From positions 3,602,001 through 3,666,000 of the forward strand of contig NC_089768.1 in the NCBI RefSeq assembly GCF_040412425.1: a stretch of DNA of 64,000 nt, written 5' to 3'. Origin of the DNA: Macrobrachium rosenbergii (taxonomy: Eukaryota; Arthropoda; Malacostraca; Decapoda; Palaemonidae). Position numbers and translations under genes: made by a program. How positions within the stretch are numbered: the first letter of the stretch is position 1; each line of letters starts with the position of its first letter. Below the pieces are notes generated by a model. The model worked only from the letters and a program-made list of their open reading frames with translations. It searched no databases and was not told the origin of the DNA. This document shows positions 10,810 to 22,260 of this stretch, piece by piece.

Positions 10810-11940
10810 TAGCTAATTAGAAATTTCTCCAAGTTTATTATTTGAAGATGTGTTCCCCTCAGGAGCCTTACTGGTTAAATTCCAGCCCAACACTACCTGG
10901 ATGTCAGTAAAGGGAGTAGCATTAGCTCCAGAGAGCAAACCATTTTCAAAAATAGTTAAAAAACCTTTGATTGCTAACTGAGCAGCTAACAGTTCCAAAG
11001 TTGGTAAGGTTCTTTCCTTTATTTGAGAAATATTGACTTCAGAAAAAATATTGAACGTTTGCTCCTTGTACAACACAACCATAAGCTTCTTTTGGAAGCA
11101 TCAGCAAAAACAAACAGGTCAGTGGGAAGATCCAAATTGAAGCATCTTTTAAAAATAATAAAGTCACTGACATCATCAAATGAACTGCAGAATTTTTGCC
11201 AAAAATTAATAGTTTCAGAATTTACAGGGTTATCCAAGTCAATCATTTGTTGGCACAATTAGCTTACGGTTTATTTCCCATTAAGCAAAATGGGAGCAAC
11301 AAAGCTGTTAGGATAAAAAGACAAAAGCTAAAGAAGACAAAGATAAAGATCAATTTATTAATTTATCTTTATCCAAAAAGTTAAAATCCAAGTATTGAAA
11401 TGCCAGGTCATAACTGTCATCTAAGATTGGGATATTCTCAATTAGGATTAAAGCTTTGCCTTGCAACATACCTTAAGTAAATCAGCTATGGGCATTAGTC
11501 AGGTTAGGCATACCTGCTAATGCATTACAAAAAGTTTTCTAAAAATCAAAATGTGCAAATGGATTCCCAACAATATTTTCAAAAGGCCGAATTTGAATGG
11601 GTGGTTAAAGAAGTTTAACTATTTTACCAGAAGGTAAAGGAGGATTGTTTTTCCTCATTAGTTTTTCAACTAACCGAAAGTTCTGAGATTGGTAAACTGA
11701 TATTCTCTGAATGAAAAAATGATGTGACCTTACTCCTCCTCACATAATTCTTCACATATTAAATCATCAAAATTATTCATATCTTCTAAATTGCTCTCAT
11801 TACTCTTCGTACATTGTTCAAACCTGGGAACATTGAATTCTTCATTTGTTATAGGATCTAAGTTTTAAATCCTTTATAATTTAACCCTTCTTCCAAGCCC
11901 TTCTCTTTGTTAACTTTCTAACAGATTCAGCCATTGTGAG
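10810..11940 (-). pseudogene. BEL/Pao-like LTR retrotransposon remnant (gag and RNase H)
   Basis: Read on the minus strand. A likely gag start near 11,933 reads MAESVRKL followed by a basic run. Broken gag follows near 11,640-11,390 (PPIQIRPFENIVGNPFAHF, then NLT-type and LIYLKG-like pieces), the size-selecting helix-rich region of retroviral-type gag. From about 11,258 down to 10,813 are pol pieces: DLFVFADASKRSLW (RNase H first Asp in ADAS) and RTLPTLELLAAQLA, a motif characteristic of BEL/Pao pol. Protease and RT are missing between them, so a large internal deletion is likely. Stops and frameshifts make it inactive. No LTR was recognised. Gypsy is the alternative, but the L-P-T-L-E-L-L-A-A motif favours BEL/Pao. 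Confidence 0.6.
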
Positions 11941-12582
11941 CTTATAGAGATAAAAAACTTAAGTCAGGCTAGGCAAGTAACAACCTCCTTAAATTACTAT
12001 TAACTCTTAACATTAATAAGACTACTTACAAAGCATAAACATCTTTTGCCCTAGGCTAACTACATAATAGAAAAGAAAGTACTGTATAACGCAGATTGTG
12101 ATCTGTTGAAGGGCACCCCTCATCAACCAGTGTGATGTATGACAAGAAGGTTCAGGCAGTTATAATTCCTGAACAATTACGTAAGGAAACAAGAGAATAA
12201 AATTCAGAGTGGAAGTGTCATGCTTGGATTGACCCTTTCTAATGTTATTGATAAATGTGGCCTAGGTAACTGAACAAAATTCCCACTGTCCTAGTTTTAT
12301 TAAACAAACATCCTCTTTGAATGGATAGCAGAGATGTAGAACCAATTATTGTTAGTGTAGTTCCAACATCTGTTGGTATGCATACCTTAGGAAATCAAGT
12401 CAGCAGGGGTGGTGCTTGGATTATTGATGCCAACACTGGTTGTGCTTCTCCCTCTCTTAAGGTTGAGCTAAAGGTTACAGGTCTAACAAAATGTCAGTGG
12501 AGTAGATATGGATGTAGTTTAAAAACTTTCTGCAAGAAAATACTAGCCACTTCAGAATTTTTATTATTAAAGATGCTGGTTT
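11941..12582. other. Intron sequence, possible LTR or leader of the adjacent retroelement
   Basis: No gene seen. The part next to the gag start may be leader or LTR of the minus-strand BEL/Pao-like remnant, but I could not find its repeated partner. Confidence 0.3.
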
Positions 12583-13740
12583 TTGGGTTACTCTAAAAGG
12601 AATCATGAAACCCACAAAGTTGCCAAGAAAAAATATGAAAGAATTTGCTCTAAATCCTTTCAGGAGGTGGCTGCCCGTTCTCCTAGACGAAGGTCCCTGT
12701 CATATTCCCTGACCCTGGGAGAAGACATACCGGAGGCCCAAGGAGGTAGGTTGGGTTTGCCCACAGATGGTCGCCCACTCAATCGAACCTGTCACACACA
12801 CCCAGGCTTCGACAGACAGCCATTGGAAAGATGTCTCAGTTAGTGCACATCAGTTTCTTCCGACTCAGAAAATTCCAGTCCCAGCAAGAGGCACCAATGG
12901 CACTTTCCAGGCGAGTCTCGTCCTTTGAAGAGACATACAGACTTGTCTTTGTCCTGGTTTCTTCCGCTGAAGAGGAATTAGTACAAGTGCCTGCTCCTTC
13001 AGCTTATGCATCTCTGCTGAGATATTTTCTGGCGAATTTTCTGTCGCACTTCAAGCCAGCTGCCCAAGTCTCCCCTGCCTCAACTTTCCATATTAGAAAT
13101 CAAGCTGATGTCAGCACTCGTCTTTCCAAGATGGTTCTTTCTTCCTCTTCGAGGAAAGCACTTAAAGAAGTTGGTGATTGGCTTTCTGCAAAGAGAGAGC
13201 AGGATAAGGCTGCCTTTGCCTCTCCGCCTTCAAGGTTGACAGCCAGGAGATACCTGTCGTATGCTAACGGAGAAGTTCCATCTTTGGGAGGCATGCCTCC
13301 TCCCAGGGAGACTTCTCGGGTCTCATTGACTAGGCACGCCGTTCAGCTTTGTCGGCGAAAGCGATGTCGCTTCCATGGAGCTGGCTCACCTCGTTAAGAA
13401 TATTTTTAAAGTTTTTGAGGTGTTCAGTTTTCTTGACTGGACAGTTGGAGCCCTCGCCAAGAAGATCGAGGACTGTACTGATTTGACAAGAGACTTCGCT
13501 GCAGACTGGCTTGGTGTACTGTCTTGTGTGGACAAAGCCATCAGAGACAGCTCCCTAGAGCTTGCAGCTCTTTTCTCTCTGGGGGTTCTCAAAAAGAGAG
13601 AACTGTGGTGCTCCTTCACTACTAAAGAAGTAACCTCTATACAGGAGTCAACCTTGCTATACTCTCCTCTGGACCACCTTTATCTCTTTCACCAGTCCAT
13701 GGTCAAGGAGATAGCTACGGACCTCTAGAAAAAGTTGAGG
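12583..13740 (+). pseudogene. DIRS retrotransposon ORF1 (gag-like), degraded
   Basis: In shifting plus-strand frames this reads as the ORF1 of a DIRS element, closely parallel to 41,830-43,500: AYASLLRYFLANF, STRLSKMVLSSSSRKALKEV, WLSAKREQDKAAF, then from 13,375 ELAHLVKNIFKVFEVFSFLD, WTVGALAKKI and DWLGVLSCVDKAIRD. ORF1 of these elements is thought to form the capsid-like particle. The clearest open stretches are 12,831-13,397 and 13,375-13,728, in different frames, and a stop at 13,726 precedes the linker to RT. It is the 5' part of the same copy as the RT at 13,745-14,703. Confidence 0.75.
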
Positions 13741-13744
13741 TCTG

Positions 13745-14703
13745 TTGGTGCAGTCTTCTAAGCGCCCTAAAGAGCCTTCATCATTTGGCGCCAAGTCAGT
13801 GTCACCACTTCAGCAACATCCCTTTCATGGGAGTAGACAGAGAGTTTTCTTCCCAGGCCCTGCTCCTAGGTACGTTTCTCAGCCAGGTCAGTCAAAAGGA
13901 CTTCTACCAGACTTTGGTCCAAGAAATGAAACATCAATCCTTCATGCACCAGTAGGAGCCAGACTACTACTTTTCTGGGAGAGGTGGAGTGTCAGAGGAG
14001 CAGAAATCAAGATCTTGAAGGAGGGGTACTTGATACCATTCAAGGAGTATCCCCCGCTAGTCTCCATGTCAATCACATTGACGGCTTACTCAACAGGCTC
14101 CAAGAGGTATGTGGCTCTTTCAGAGGAAGTGTCATCCCTCATCTGGAAGAAAGCCATAGAGGAGGTAGAGGATTGCTCCACGAAAGGCTTTTACAACCGT
14201 CTTTTCATAGTCCCCAAGTCATCCGGGGGTTGGAGACCTGTCCTTAATATCAGCACTCTGAACTTTGTCCATTCACCAGGGCGGTTGGATGATTACTCTT
14301 GATATGCAGGATGCATATTTCCATGTCCCTGTTCACCCAGACTCCAGGAAGTATATCTCAGGTTCATCTTTGAGGACAGAGTCTTTCAATTTCGAGTCTT
14401 GCGCTTCAACCTCTCAACAGCTCCTCAAATTTTTATGCGCGTGCTCGCCCTTCTTGCAAAGTGGCTACATCTTCTCAGCATCAACAGACAGTATACCTTT
14501 AACTGGATAGTCTGGCTCCTCCGATCATTGTCACAGGAGAAGTGTACAAAGGACCTACAGAAGACCCTTCTCCTCACTCAAGAGCTAGGAATACTGATCA
14601 ATCTGCAGAAGTTGCAGCTGACTCCAACTCAGGAGATTCTTTATTTGGGGACAAGGATCAACTCTCTGAGTTTTCAGGTCAAGATGAGCAGCGACCAGAG
14701 GCA
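13745..14703 (+). pseudogene. DIRS retrotransposon reverse transcriptase, degraded
   Basis: The RT domain copies RNA to DNA. Visible pieces are PVGARLLLFWERWSVRGA, SSLIWKKAIEEVEDC, GFYNRLFIVPKSSGGWRPVL (RT region 1-2), then after a frameshift at about 14,260 MITLDMQDAYFHVPVHP (motif A Asp in LDMQD). The catalytic box expected near 14,490 is destroyed: it reads TFNWIVWL instead of YLDxW. LTPTQEILYLGTRIN follows. At about 14,703 the sequence jumps straight to element right-end DNA, so RNase H and the tyrosine recombinase are deleted. Frames shift at least three times. Order and motifs match the better copy at 43.7-44.4 kb. Confidence 0.85.
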
Positions 14704-15180
14704 GTGATTACTGCAGTAGCTCACTTACCAGGTAAGGAAACAACAAACATTGTATTAATGCTAGCAAATTGTCTATTTCAAATTCATTTTCATGACTGAA
14801 TGTTTTGGAGTAGAATATGTCCATGTATCCTGCCTCCTGTCAATTTGGGATTCAGCTGTGTAATTACTTGGTAAGTTACTTATATAAAAATGTTATTTTC
14901 ATGATAAAATTAATTTTCATGTATACTTACCAAGTAATTACAGATCAGAGCTCTCCCTCCTCCCCCTCTCATGGACATAAGGGCACAAACGAAGTGAGTT
15001 GTTCTGCTTTGTTGTTCCTATTGTTCCCCAATAGTGAGCAGAGTAGTCATCTACACAAAAACAGTAGAAGCGCTACCACGATTTTAAAATTTAAGCTGCT
15101 GCACAAGTGGAAACTATAGCTTTGTAATTACTTGGTAGGTATATATGAAACTTAATTTTATCATGAAAATAACATTTTAT
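14704..15180 (+). mobile_element. DIRS right-end region with foldback module
   Basis: About 475 bp matches 49,470-49,938, including CTTACCAGGTAAxGAAACAAC and TGTTTTGGAGTAGAATATGT. Inside it, 14,888-14,941 and 15,124-15,178 form inverted arms of about 54 bp (core ACTTACCAAGTAATTAC / GTAATTACTTGGTAGG) around about 180 bp. Confidence 0.8.
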
Positions 15181-15530
15181 GGATGACACCCATAGGGAAG
15201 GACATAGAACATATTTGAATGTTTGTAATTTAGTAGTTTAGTGTTTAACTACCCAAAGTCTATAGGTAAATTACTGTTTGGAAACAAATACTGGAAGAGA
15301 TTGCCTGTGTTTAAAAGGTACATGTAATGCTTGTTATTGAATTTCTTGGGGGAAATTTAAAGATCCATATCAGTCAGAATATATGAACACAAATCTTCTT
15401 GTATACAGTAAAAATACTATCTGTCATATTAATTTCCTTGGCTGCCTTTCTGCGTGTGTTGTGTGTGTGTTCCTCCCCTCCCCCCTCTATTATGTTAATT
15501 CCCTTGGCTGCCTTTCTGTGTGTTCATGTG
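15181..15530. other. Intron spacer
   Basis: AT-rich followed by T/C-rich sequence. No gene recognised. Confidence 0.4.
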
Positions 15531-15700
15531 TCCCCCTCCCCTCCCCTTCCCCCCTTCCCTCCCCTCATCTTCCCCCCCACCCCCCTCTCCCTCTCCTCCC
15601 CTCCCATCTCCTGGTACAGATATGGATATGGGTATGGTACAGATATGGGTATGGGCATTATACAGATGTGGGTATGGGTGTGGTATGGATATGGGAACTA
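15531..15700. repeat. C/CT-rich tract followed by a TATGGG minisatellite
   Basis: 15,531-15,612 is almost pure pyrimidine (C-runs with T). 15,613-15,700 contains repeats of GGTATGG / GATATGGG type. The overlapping open frames are low-complexity artefacts. Confidence 0.9.
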
Positions 15701-16552
15701 GCATCGCTCGCATCTGCTAGCCATGTGTTAAGAGCCCTCATCAGCCATGAGAATAAATGTGATCATACCACTTGCTGGCTTGGTACTGAAAAGGTATTTA
15801 CCTCAAATTATTATCATAAAAGGATGCTAGTTGAGTGATCCTTAATTGTTAGTTTTTCTAACTTTAACATGTCAGCAGGTCATTTTAAATTGGACAAGAC
15901 CCTGGGGATAGCTGTTATTAACTTGTTTACTTCAATTGTGACTGTAGTTTTATCCTCTTTTATTCTTTTAGTATTTTGACCTTCAGTGATTGTTTCTAAA
16001 ACCTCTGTTGCTGAATAATCAGACTTCTTTTGTAAATCATTTGAAAGTGTTCTCTTCTTTTAGGCAAGCCCATTGTCCAATACAAGAAGTATCTTAGTTT
16101 TGTAGCCATTAGCTAATGTCTCTCAGGGTTATAGAGAGCGTATGAATAATAAGAGTCAGTTACTCTGTCCTCAATGTGTCAGTGGTGCTTTTTCATAAAT
16201 AGAGGGTTAGCATTTGTGTAGGAAATCATATAGCTTCTTAAACAACTGCTGTGTTTCTTAAAATACAGTCTTGTTTATGTTGATTTCTTACCTGAATATA
16301 CTTACGATGTTTGGCTTGTTTGTCATTTTTGATCAGGAAATTCCCCTTAGGGTAGTATCCCTGCATTCCAATAACTGTTTCATGGTACCCACACTAGTAA
16401 TACTGTACTTTAGCTTGAGACGATCAGGTCATCATTCACCACCAGGTAAAGGGAAATTATAATAATTCAGTGTTATGGTTTTTATGCTAGATGATATGAT
16501 AAATTTAAGAGATAAATCTTTTAGTACTTAAAATTCACATTTTCTCTTTTAG
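15701..16552. other. ARP8 intron sequence
   Basis: No repeat or gene recognised. It ends with a good polypyrimidine tract and AG (ttttctcttttag) before 16,553. Confidence 0.45.
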
Positions 16553-16726
16553 ATGCTGTCTCTTCATCCTGATTTAGAGTACAACGTTCATTTTCCTTTT
16601 GTGAGAGGTGACCTCAATATTCACAGTGGCTTAGGAGGCTCTATCACTGCTGTTTTAGCAGATTTGGAAACCATATGGGGTCACTGCATATCTTCTGTCC
16701 TGAATGTCCCCATCAAAGATTTAAAG
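16553..16726 (+). CDS. Actr8: ARP8 exon
   Basis: This internal exon of 58 codons runs from MLSLHPDLEY to PIKDLK. The signature FPFVRGDLNIHSGLGGSITA, then VLADLETIWGHCI, matches the ARP8 region in which the N-I-H-x-G-x-G-G-S-x-x-A-V-L-A-D motif precedes the helix that in actin follows the W-D-D-M-E-x-I-W segment (here D-L-E-T-I-W). Acceptor AG at 16,551-16,552; donor GTATGT at 16,727; phase 0. This is the most diagnostic of the four exons. The leading Met is the exon's first codon and not a start. Confidence 0.92.
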
Positions 16727-17478
16727 GTATGTTTTGTTTTATTATTTTTCATGGTACCATTCAGATATAACCAAATGTGTTCATACTGAGTACAGACTGC
16801 TATACTTAAACCAGTCGTTATGTTATTCATATTATGGCTAATGGGTAAATTTACTAAGAGAACAGTCTTCTTCCAAGAGGTGTGAGACAATACCCACAAT
16901 GGGTTATACGCTTCACTCCATCACCAGTCTTCCTCAGCTTGAAACTTCACTCTTAACAATGGACAGCCTTTTCTTTTATTGTTTCTTTTGGCTTATGTTT
17001 GTTTGATAAGAAACCAATACCTTATGTCCATTTAGTTTTCACCAAACTGTTCTCCAAGAAAACCTTACCCAAAGCAAGGAAAAACCTGTCATGCCTGATG
17101 GGTGGTGTCCCTGCATAGCAAGGTTCAATCGGTCTGGCTAAGTGTGAATTTCATTCCCAAGAATACTCTAAAGAATAGTTTATCCCTTCTTTTTCACTCA
17201 GTTGATAATTAAATACATCTTATTAGGATAAGTTTTTATACACTTGATATTTTTACTCCATGAGCTGCTCTCGTGTCTACTGATAACACCATTTTCTTTT
17301 GGTTAGTAGTGTTAGAAATAAGTAGGAGATTTCTATCCTAGTATATTATTTTCATGATGTGTTTTTCTATATTTAGAAGGATGTTTTCATGGCCCAAATT
17401 TTTGTGCAACAATAGATTAGCAAATAAGTAAGCCAGTTAGCATATGATGTTAACACCTGTTCAGTTTTTCATTAGCCA
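16727..17478. other. ARP8 intron sequence
   Basis: Begins with a GTATGT donor. Nothing recognised up to the terminus of the minus-strand DIRS element. Confidence 0.4.
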
Positions 17479-17875
17479 ACAGGTATTGAGGAAGGAAAAC
17501 CATATTTTTTGGGAGCTGCTGTGAGTCCTCAGAGGATACTCTTATGGTCCCCCCACAGCTCCTTAAGACAGACAAACCAGTATCAATCTCATAGTTAGTC
17601 TTGCCTTTGATTTGAAACAGTGATAGAGGGCTCTTTCCTGTGCCTGCAGTGTTTCCCTAATTTTCCTTCGCCCTTCTTGCACAGATGTGGCAACAGCACA
17701 CAGATAGCTGTGATCTGCAATTACCTGTCAGGTCTCTGAAAGAAAATGACTCACCTCAAATCCTCAGGTGAGTTTGAGGACTCACAGTAGCAGGCAACAA
17801 TAACAAGGTTTTTCCTTCATGGAAACCTGTACTTTGATAGCGTAGCCACTGTTCATTCTCAAAGGAGCATACAAA
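17479..17875 (-). mobile_element. Minus-strand DIRS element, 3' terminal region
   Basis: Starts acaggtattgaggaaggaaa, comparable to the starts at 44,418 and 55,739. gctgctgtgagtcctca and TGAGGACTCACAGTAGCA form short inverted arms (17,534-17,552 and 17,773-17,792). CTTATGGTCCCCCCACAG matches, inverted, sequence near 25,725-25,745, which marks the other end of the same element. Confidence 0.7.
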
Positions 17876-19185
17876 AGAAGTTGACAGGGTGACAGGTGAT
17901 GAGTTGCCCTAGCTCCTTAATAAAAAATTCCTATGACCCAGATTATGAAATAGTTCAAGGTAGAGTCACAAGAGTTTTTAACTTACCTTCTTTTATTCAT
18001 CATACCCGTTAAGGTTTAACAGTGAAGGATGAGACAAAACAAGAACCTATATATGTTATTTTGTGTGGTTATAAAGTGACTTACCTATTATGCTGAGTTA
18101 GGAGATAGTATTATTGTGCCTCTTCTTGGCAGTATCTCAGAATTACCACGGCATCAAGAAGGCCCTTTGTTTTCCATTAAAGCACCTATAGGGCCAGGAC
18201 TTACCACACCACCTACCAACTCAGAGTGCACTTGAGTTCTCTTGATATCATGGCACATGGCAGTAATGTTCAAGGAACACAGTCTTCTTGTAAACATGGA
18301 GACTTCTTTGCAGGAAATGCCTCCAACAAAAGTCAGGGATGCACCCAGCCCCCAGACATTATACGAGCCATGAATGGGGTAGGGTTCTACCTTTCTAATT
18401 AGGGACACTAAGGCAATTCTCAGCTCTTGCAGAAAATCTGGCGTGTTTGTGATAGGGTGTAAGACAAAAGGACCATCTGGGATGTTTTTTGCAACATCTA
18501 GGTAAATCTGGATGGCTCAGACCAGGCATAATGTCTTATCTGTAATTCTGAATTGCTGGAGAATAGGGGGATTTCTTCTTCAAAAGGGTCCTCATTATCA
18601 GCCAGAAATGACAAGTCAGGAGACAACACTATCAGTAAGTGTGTGGGTGGTGAAACGTCCCCATCTAGGACAGTCAGGATGCCAAAATGGCCAAGAAGAA
18701 TGCCTTTTGGAGCATTGCATTGTATTTACGGTAGGACTACTGGATTGAGATGATAGGAGTCAAAGAACCTTATTCAGGGACCGGGTATATGGAAGCCTTT
18801 CAGGAACCAGTCTTTGAAATGCAAAGGACCAGAGAAGGAAATTAAAACTATATTTGAATCAGTGCCTCACCCACAAAGCAAGGGCTAACGTAACACAGCT
18901 TTGCCGGACATAATTTATAGTAGCAGCAAGGTGCTTTACCTCAAACAGGTAAATAAAAGGATGTAAAACTGTTACAACCAATGCTCAACCAGCTCTCATT
19001 GTGGAGGTAACCCAACCACACTTTCCATACAAATTGATATTGCTGGATGATGAAGTCCATAGTTTCTGCACCAGGTACCTAGCAATGTTTGGTGAATAGT
19101 CTGCACAGTAGACTTCATTTTCAAAATCCACATTGTAGGGGCTTCTTCAAGCTGCACGATTGAATAGGATGATGGGAACAAATTT
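17876..19185 (-). pseudogene. DIRS tyrosine recombinase, degraded
   Basis: Minus-strand pieces in several frames match the recombinase of the 55.7-59.5 kb copy. LLGTWCRNYGLHHPAI near 19,060 reads, in another frame, as the ARYLVQ-type segment. 18,154-18,408 corresponds to VSLIKKANPHSFPRSHDIRK but reads VSLIRKVEPYPIHGSYN, so the catalytic H-x-x-R is lost. Tyrosine recombinases integrate DIRS circular DNA instead of a DDE integrase. Many stops make it inactive. The upstream part is separated by a Gypsy-like insertion at about 19,190. Confidence 0.65.
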
Positions 19186-19189
19186 AGAG

Positions 19190-20200
19190 GTTACTAAATA
19201 AAACTCTTGACTTTCCTTAACCTAAATTATTTCTGTGATACTACAGTGACCAAAAAACCTTAATATGATCAATAAATCTTAATCTACAGAACAGAAACTT
19301 ATCTAACATTATCACTATAGTTCATCAAAACTTATTCTACTCAGTCTTAATCCTATAGTTCCTTTGCCCTTCTGTCAAAAGAACCTTAACCTACAGAACT
19401 GTAACGTAAGCTAAAAGAACCCTAAACCTAATTCTTAACCTAAATCTGTAGTATTCCACCACCAACTATTGTCTCATAGACTTCTTCTTCAGATTGGTAG
19501 TTAACTTACTCAACATCAGTCAGTTCTGGATTTCGTCGCTATCCGTCTTCCTACTGGAGAGATCAACATCTAGTTTTTTCTTTCCTTCCCATCTTTCTAA
19601 CCGCTGTCGAACTTTCTTTGCGGCAGGTGGGTCAAAATCAACACCTTTTAGGGTTTAGCGTCATGTATGAAGGAACAGGAAGAAGAGCGGCCTGACCAAG
19701 TCTTTTCTGCAATCTGCCAGCTACGCACGCTCTGTGTTCCTTACCACTTCTCTGCCTTATCCCTTCCTCTATTTTTAACAGGTCTTCCACAGTAAGTGTC
19801 CTCTCTTATAATTTTCTAATCCCTTGTCTTCTGAGTAAATGCACTGCATCAGCTTCCGCACATTTTTTTTTTCTCGGATGCTACAACCACAATGGTAGGC
19901 AGCCACTTACACCTTGGGTTGAAAGGGAGCAAGTCACACTATCTTGACACACTCAGCAAACTGCAAGTAAAAAAAAGAAAAAACAGACCTAACTAGTGTA
20001 CTCCTTCCTGACATACAAAACATAAAAAAAACATCACAACAGCAAAAACAAAACAGTCAATTCACACAAACCCATCTTTCATCATACAAACCCAAACTTA
20101 ACCTACCACACTCACCCATACTAAAATAAAGGAAATCTCATTTCCTTTTTTATTTAAAATCCCTTTTTTTATTACCCATCCATACTCCGGAACTGGACCG
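19190..20200 (-). mobile_element. Ty3/Gypsy-like element, 3' non-coding/LTR portion
   Basis: AC-rich sequence on the plus strand lies between DIRS recombinase (ending at about 19,185) and integrase-like coding sequence (from about 20,790). It should contain the 3' LTR of the inserted element. An A-rich purine run on the minus strand at about 20,150-20,170 could be a polypurine tract. No second LTR was found. Confidence 0.4.
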
Positions 20201-21130
20201 TTACTTCGGGTCGATGGCCCCTCGTGCACCACCTCTTCTTCACCCACTTCCACTCTCCAGCACTGCTAACTCTCTCTCACTCACACTCACTCCCACACAC
20301 ACTCTTTCAACACTTTCACTTAAAGGAAACTCACACACACTGTGCGTACCGTCTTCCTTACGAATTGGCGTTGCTTCCATTTCACCCAACTCTTGCGTAT
20401 CCTTGTCCACATTCCCTGCTCACCAAGTTCACTCCTTCCACATCCCACTCAAATCCTTCAAAATCAATTACACCCTCATTCCCACTACCACTAAACAACA
20501 CCACAAGGGTATTTTCACTTCTCATGCCTACTAGCTTCTCAAACCCCTCAAAATCAAACAACCCATCTCTGTTACTCTCTGCAAACAACTCGGTAACTGT
20601 ACCCTTACTCTTTCTACACCTCCTTGTAGGCTTTCTCTTATGTTCTGCCAACACTAGCTGTTTATTTCCCCAATTTATATCTTCTTCTATTTCTTCACTT
20701 TCCTTTTCCCTTTCCTCCCTTAATAACTTCCTGATGGAATGCTCTGTTATGTATTTCGGTGGTTCGCTTCATCTTCTCAGCTGATTATAATGTGCTCATA
20801 TTAATATGACATTTCCTTCTTCATTCCTGTCTTTTAGCACATAACTCAATCCATTTGACCACACTGTTTTCACCACATACGTACCTTTATATTTCTCACG
20901 CATTGTATTCGCGGTCAATCTTCCTTTCTCAACCACTTCCTTCAACACCCTATCACACACTCTGAAGCTCTCAAACCTTTCATTTGCCTGCTCCCAAACA
21001 TCCAGACCTTTTGCAAGCTTCCTCAATCACCTCAGCCCTCAGTTCATTCACATTTCCAGGCACCCACACCTTCAAACCTTCATCTACCAAATCATAGCAG
21101 ACATTATTAGGATTGATTTTCTTGCCAATT
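20201..21130 (-). pseudogene. Ty3/Gypsy-like integrase C-terminus and downstream ORF region
   Basis: Minus strand 21,110-20,790 reads KLAKGLDVWEQANERFESFR, then VCDRVLKEV and MREKYKGTYVVKTVWSNGLS. This fits the post-catalytic integrase segment with the G-D-x-V-L and Y-x-G-P/T-Y-x-V motifs typical of Ty3/Gypsy-like elements. It continues through about 20,380 with E/G/F-rich sequence (for example DFEGFEKLVGM, and a repeated FEGFE). The catalytic integrase core, RT and gag are absent, so only the 3' part was kept or inserted. It sits between DIRS pieces on both sides. Confidence 0.6.
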
Positions 21131-22260
21131 CTTAAAGCAGTAGGAACCAATGACCCCTTGGCCTATGTAGAGCCACTAGGTAGGTGGTTCCATTGAAAGC
21201 TATTAGTTTGTTCAAAACCTTCAAAATCTGAGACAATGGAAGAAAAAGGTGGAATGTCCTCCATTTGTTCCAGTTTTGTAGAGGTGCATCTTTTGCTATT
21301 GCTTGGCTGTTTCCAGGTTTGGAGACACTTGCATTGGAGGTTGATGATTCTCCCATGTGGCAAAAAGGTCCACTTCCAGATGTGGAAGCATGTTGGCAGT
21401 CATTTAAAAGAAGGGTTTATTTAACACCCACTTGGTCAAAACTGCTGACTGCTCTGACAGGGAATCTGCTGTTACACTGAGCAACCCTGTAAGGTGGGTT
21501 GAGCTATCCATAGGATAGACAGCATGACTGCATTAAGAAGTACTAAGCAATAGCCCAACCACCTGAAACAAAGAGTGGGTCATCACTGGAGGCTTAAATT
21601 TTCTGAGAGACAGGAAGACAGTCATCAGCTCCAGGAAATTGATGGGACAATTCCTTAAAACAGGTAACCATGTTTCCATTAACTGATGATCCTCCCAACT
21701 ATAACAGGCCAAGTATTCATTCCAGCTGTCTTCAGGAAATCGTGGATTGAGCTAAGAGTGCCAACCACACAAAACTCATGTTAAGTGTGAGGTGAGATTT
21801 GTCCTAGTTTATCAAGAAACCTTTTGATTTTGGTCTTTTGGCTACCACTTAGATTTTGTGGGCACTCTTTTTCTGGTGGCTGCCCAGATTAGCTGATTGT
21901 CAAGGTAGGCCACTAGTTGAGAATTCCCTCTTTTGTGAGTTTCTAAACAACCAGGTATTGCTGCCGTTTTTGTGAAGATTCCTGGGGAGATGTTTAAGCT
22001 GAAGGGCATGACACAGACTGTATGCATCTTTCCCTTTTTGGAACCCTGAGAAGGAGGTGGAAGGGAACGTCAATAGGTGCATCTTTCAGATCGACAGAGG
22101 CAGTCCAAGTCCCAGATCGATTGAGCAAATATTCTTGGGTAACTGGCTCTATCTGGAACTTTTGGCACATAATGTTCTTGTTCAGAATTGACAGGTTGAG
22201 GGTCATTCTTTATTCAAAGGAGTCCCTCTTGGGGATGTGGAAGAGATTTGCCTGATGATG
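21131..22260 (-). pseudogene. DIRS RNase H and reverse transcriptase, degraded
   Basis: Continuation on the minus strand of the element interrupted at 19.2-21.1 kb. Motifs seen: ENHQPPMQVSPNLETASNSK-like linker at about 21,310; at about 21,900 LVAYLDNQLIW, the RT catalytic box, with Asn in place of the second Asp; at about 22,110 ASVDLKDAPIDVPFH, motif A. Frames change repeatedly. RNase H cannot be placed precisely. The product would be a broken polymerase. Confidence 0.65.

Noticed and set aside
15399..15838. Pro-rich protein
   Set aside because: Three overlapping frames are open only because the DNA is a C/T-rich low-complexity tract followed by a minisatellite.
20214..20784. Plus-strand Ser/His/Pro-rich protein of about 186 codons
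   Set aside because: The opposite strand reads as the region downstream of a Gypsy-like integrase; the plus frame is a shadow of AC-rich DNA.
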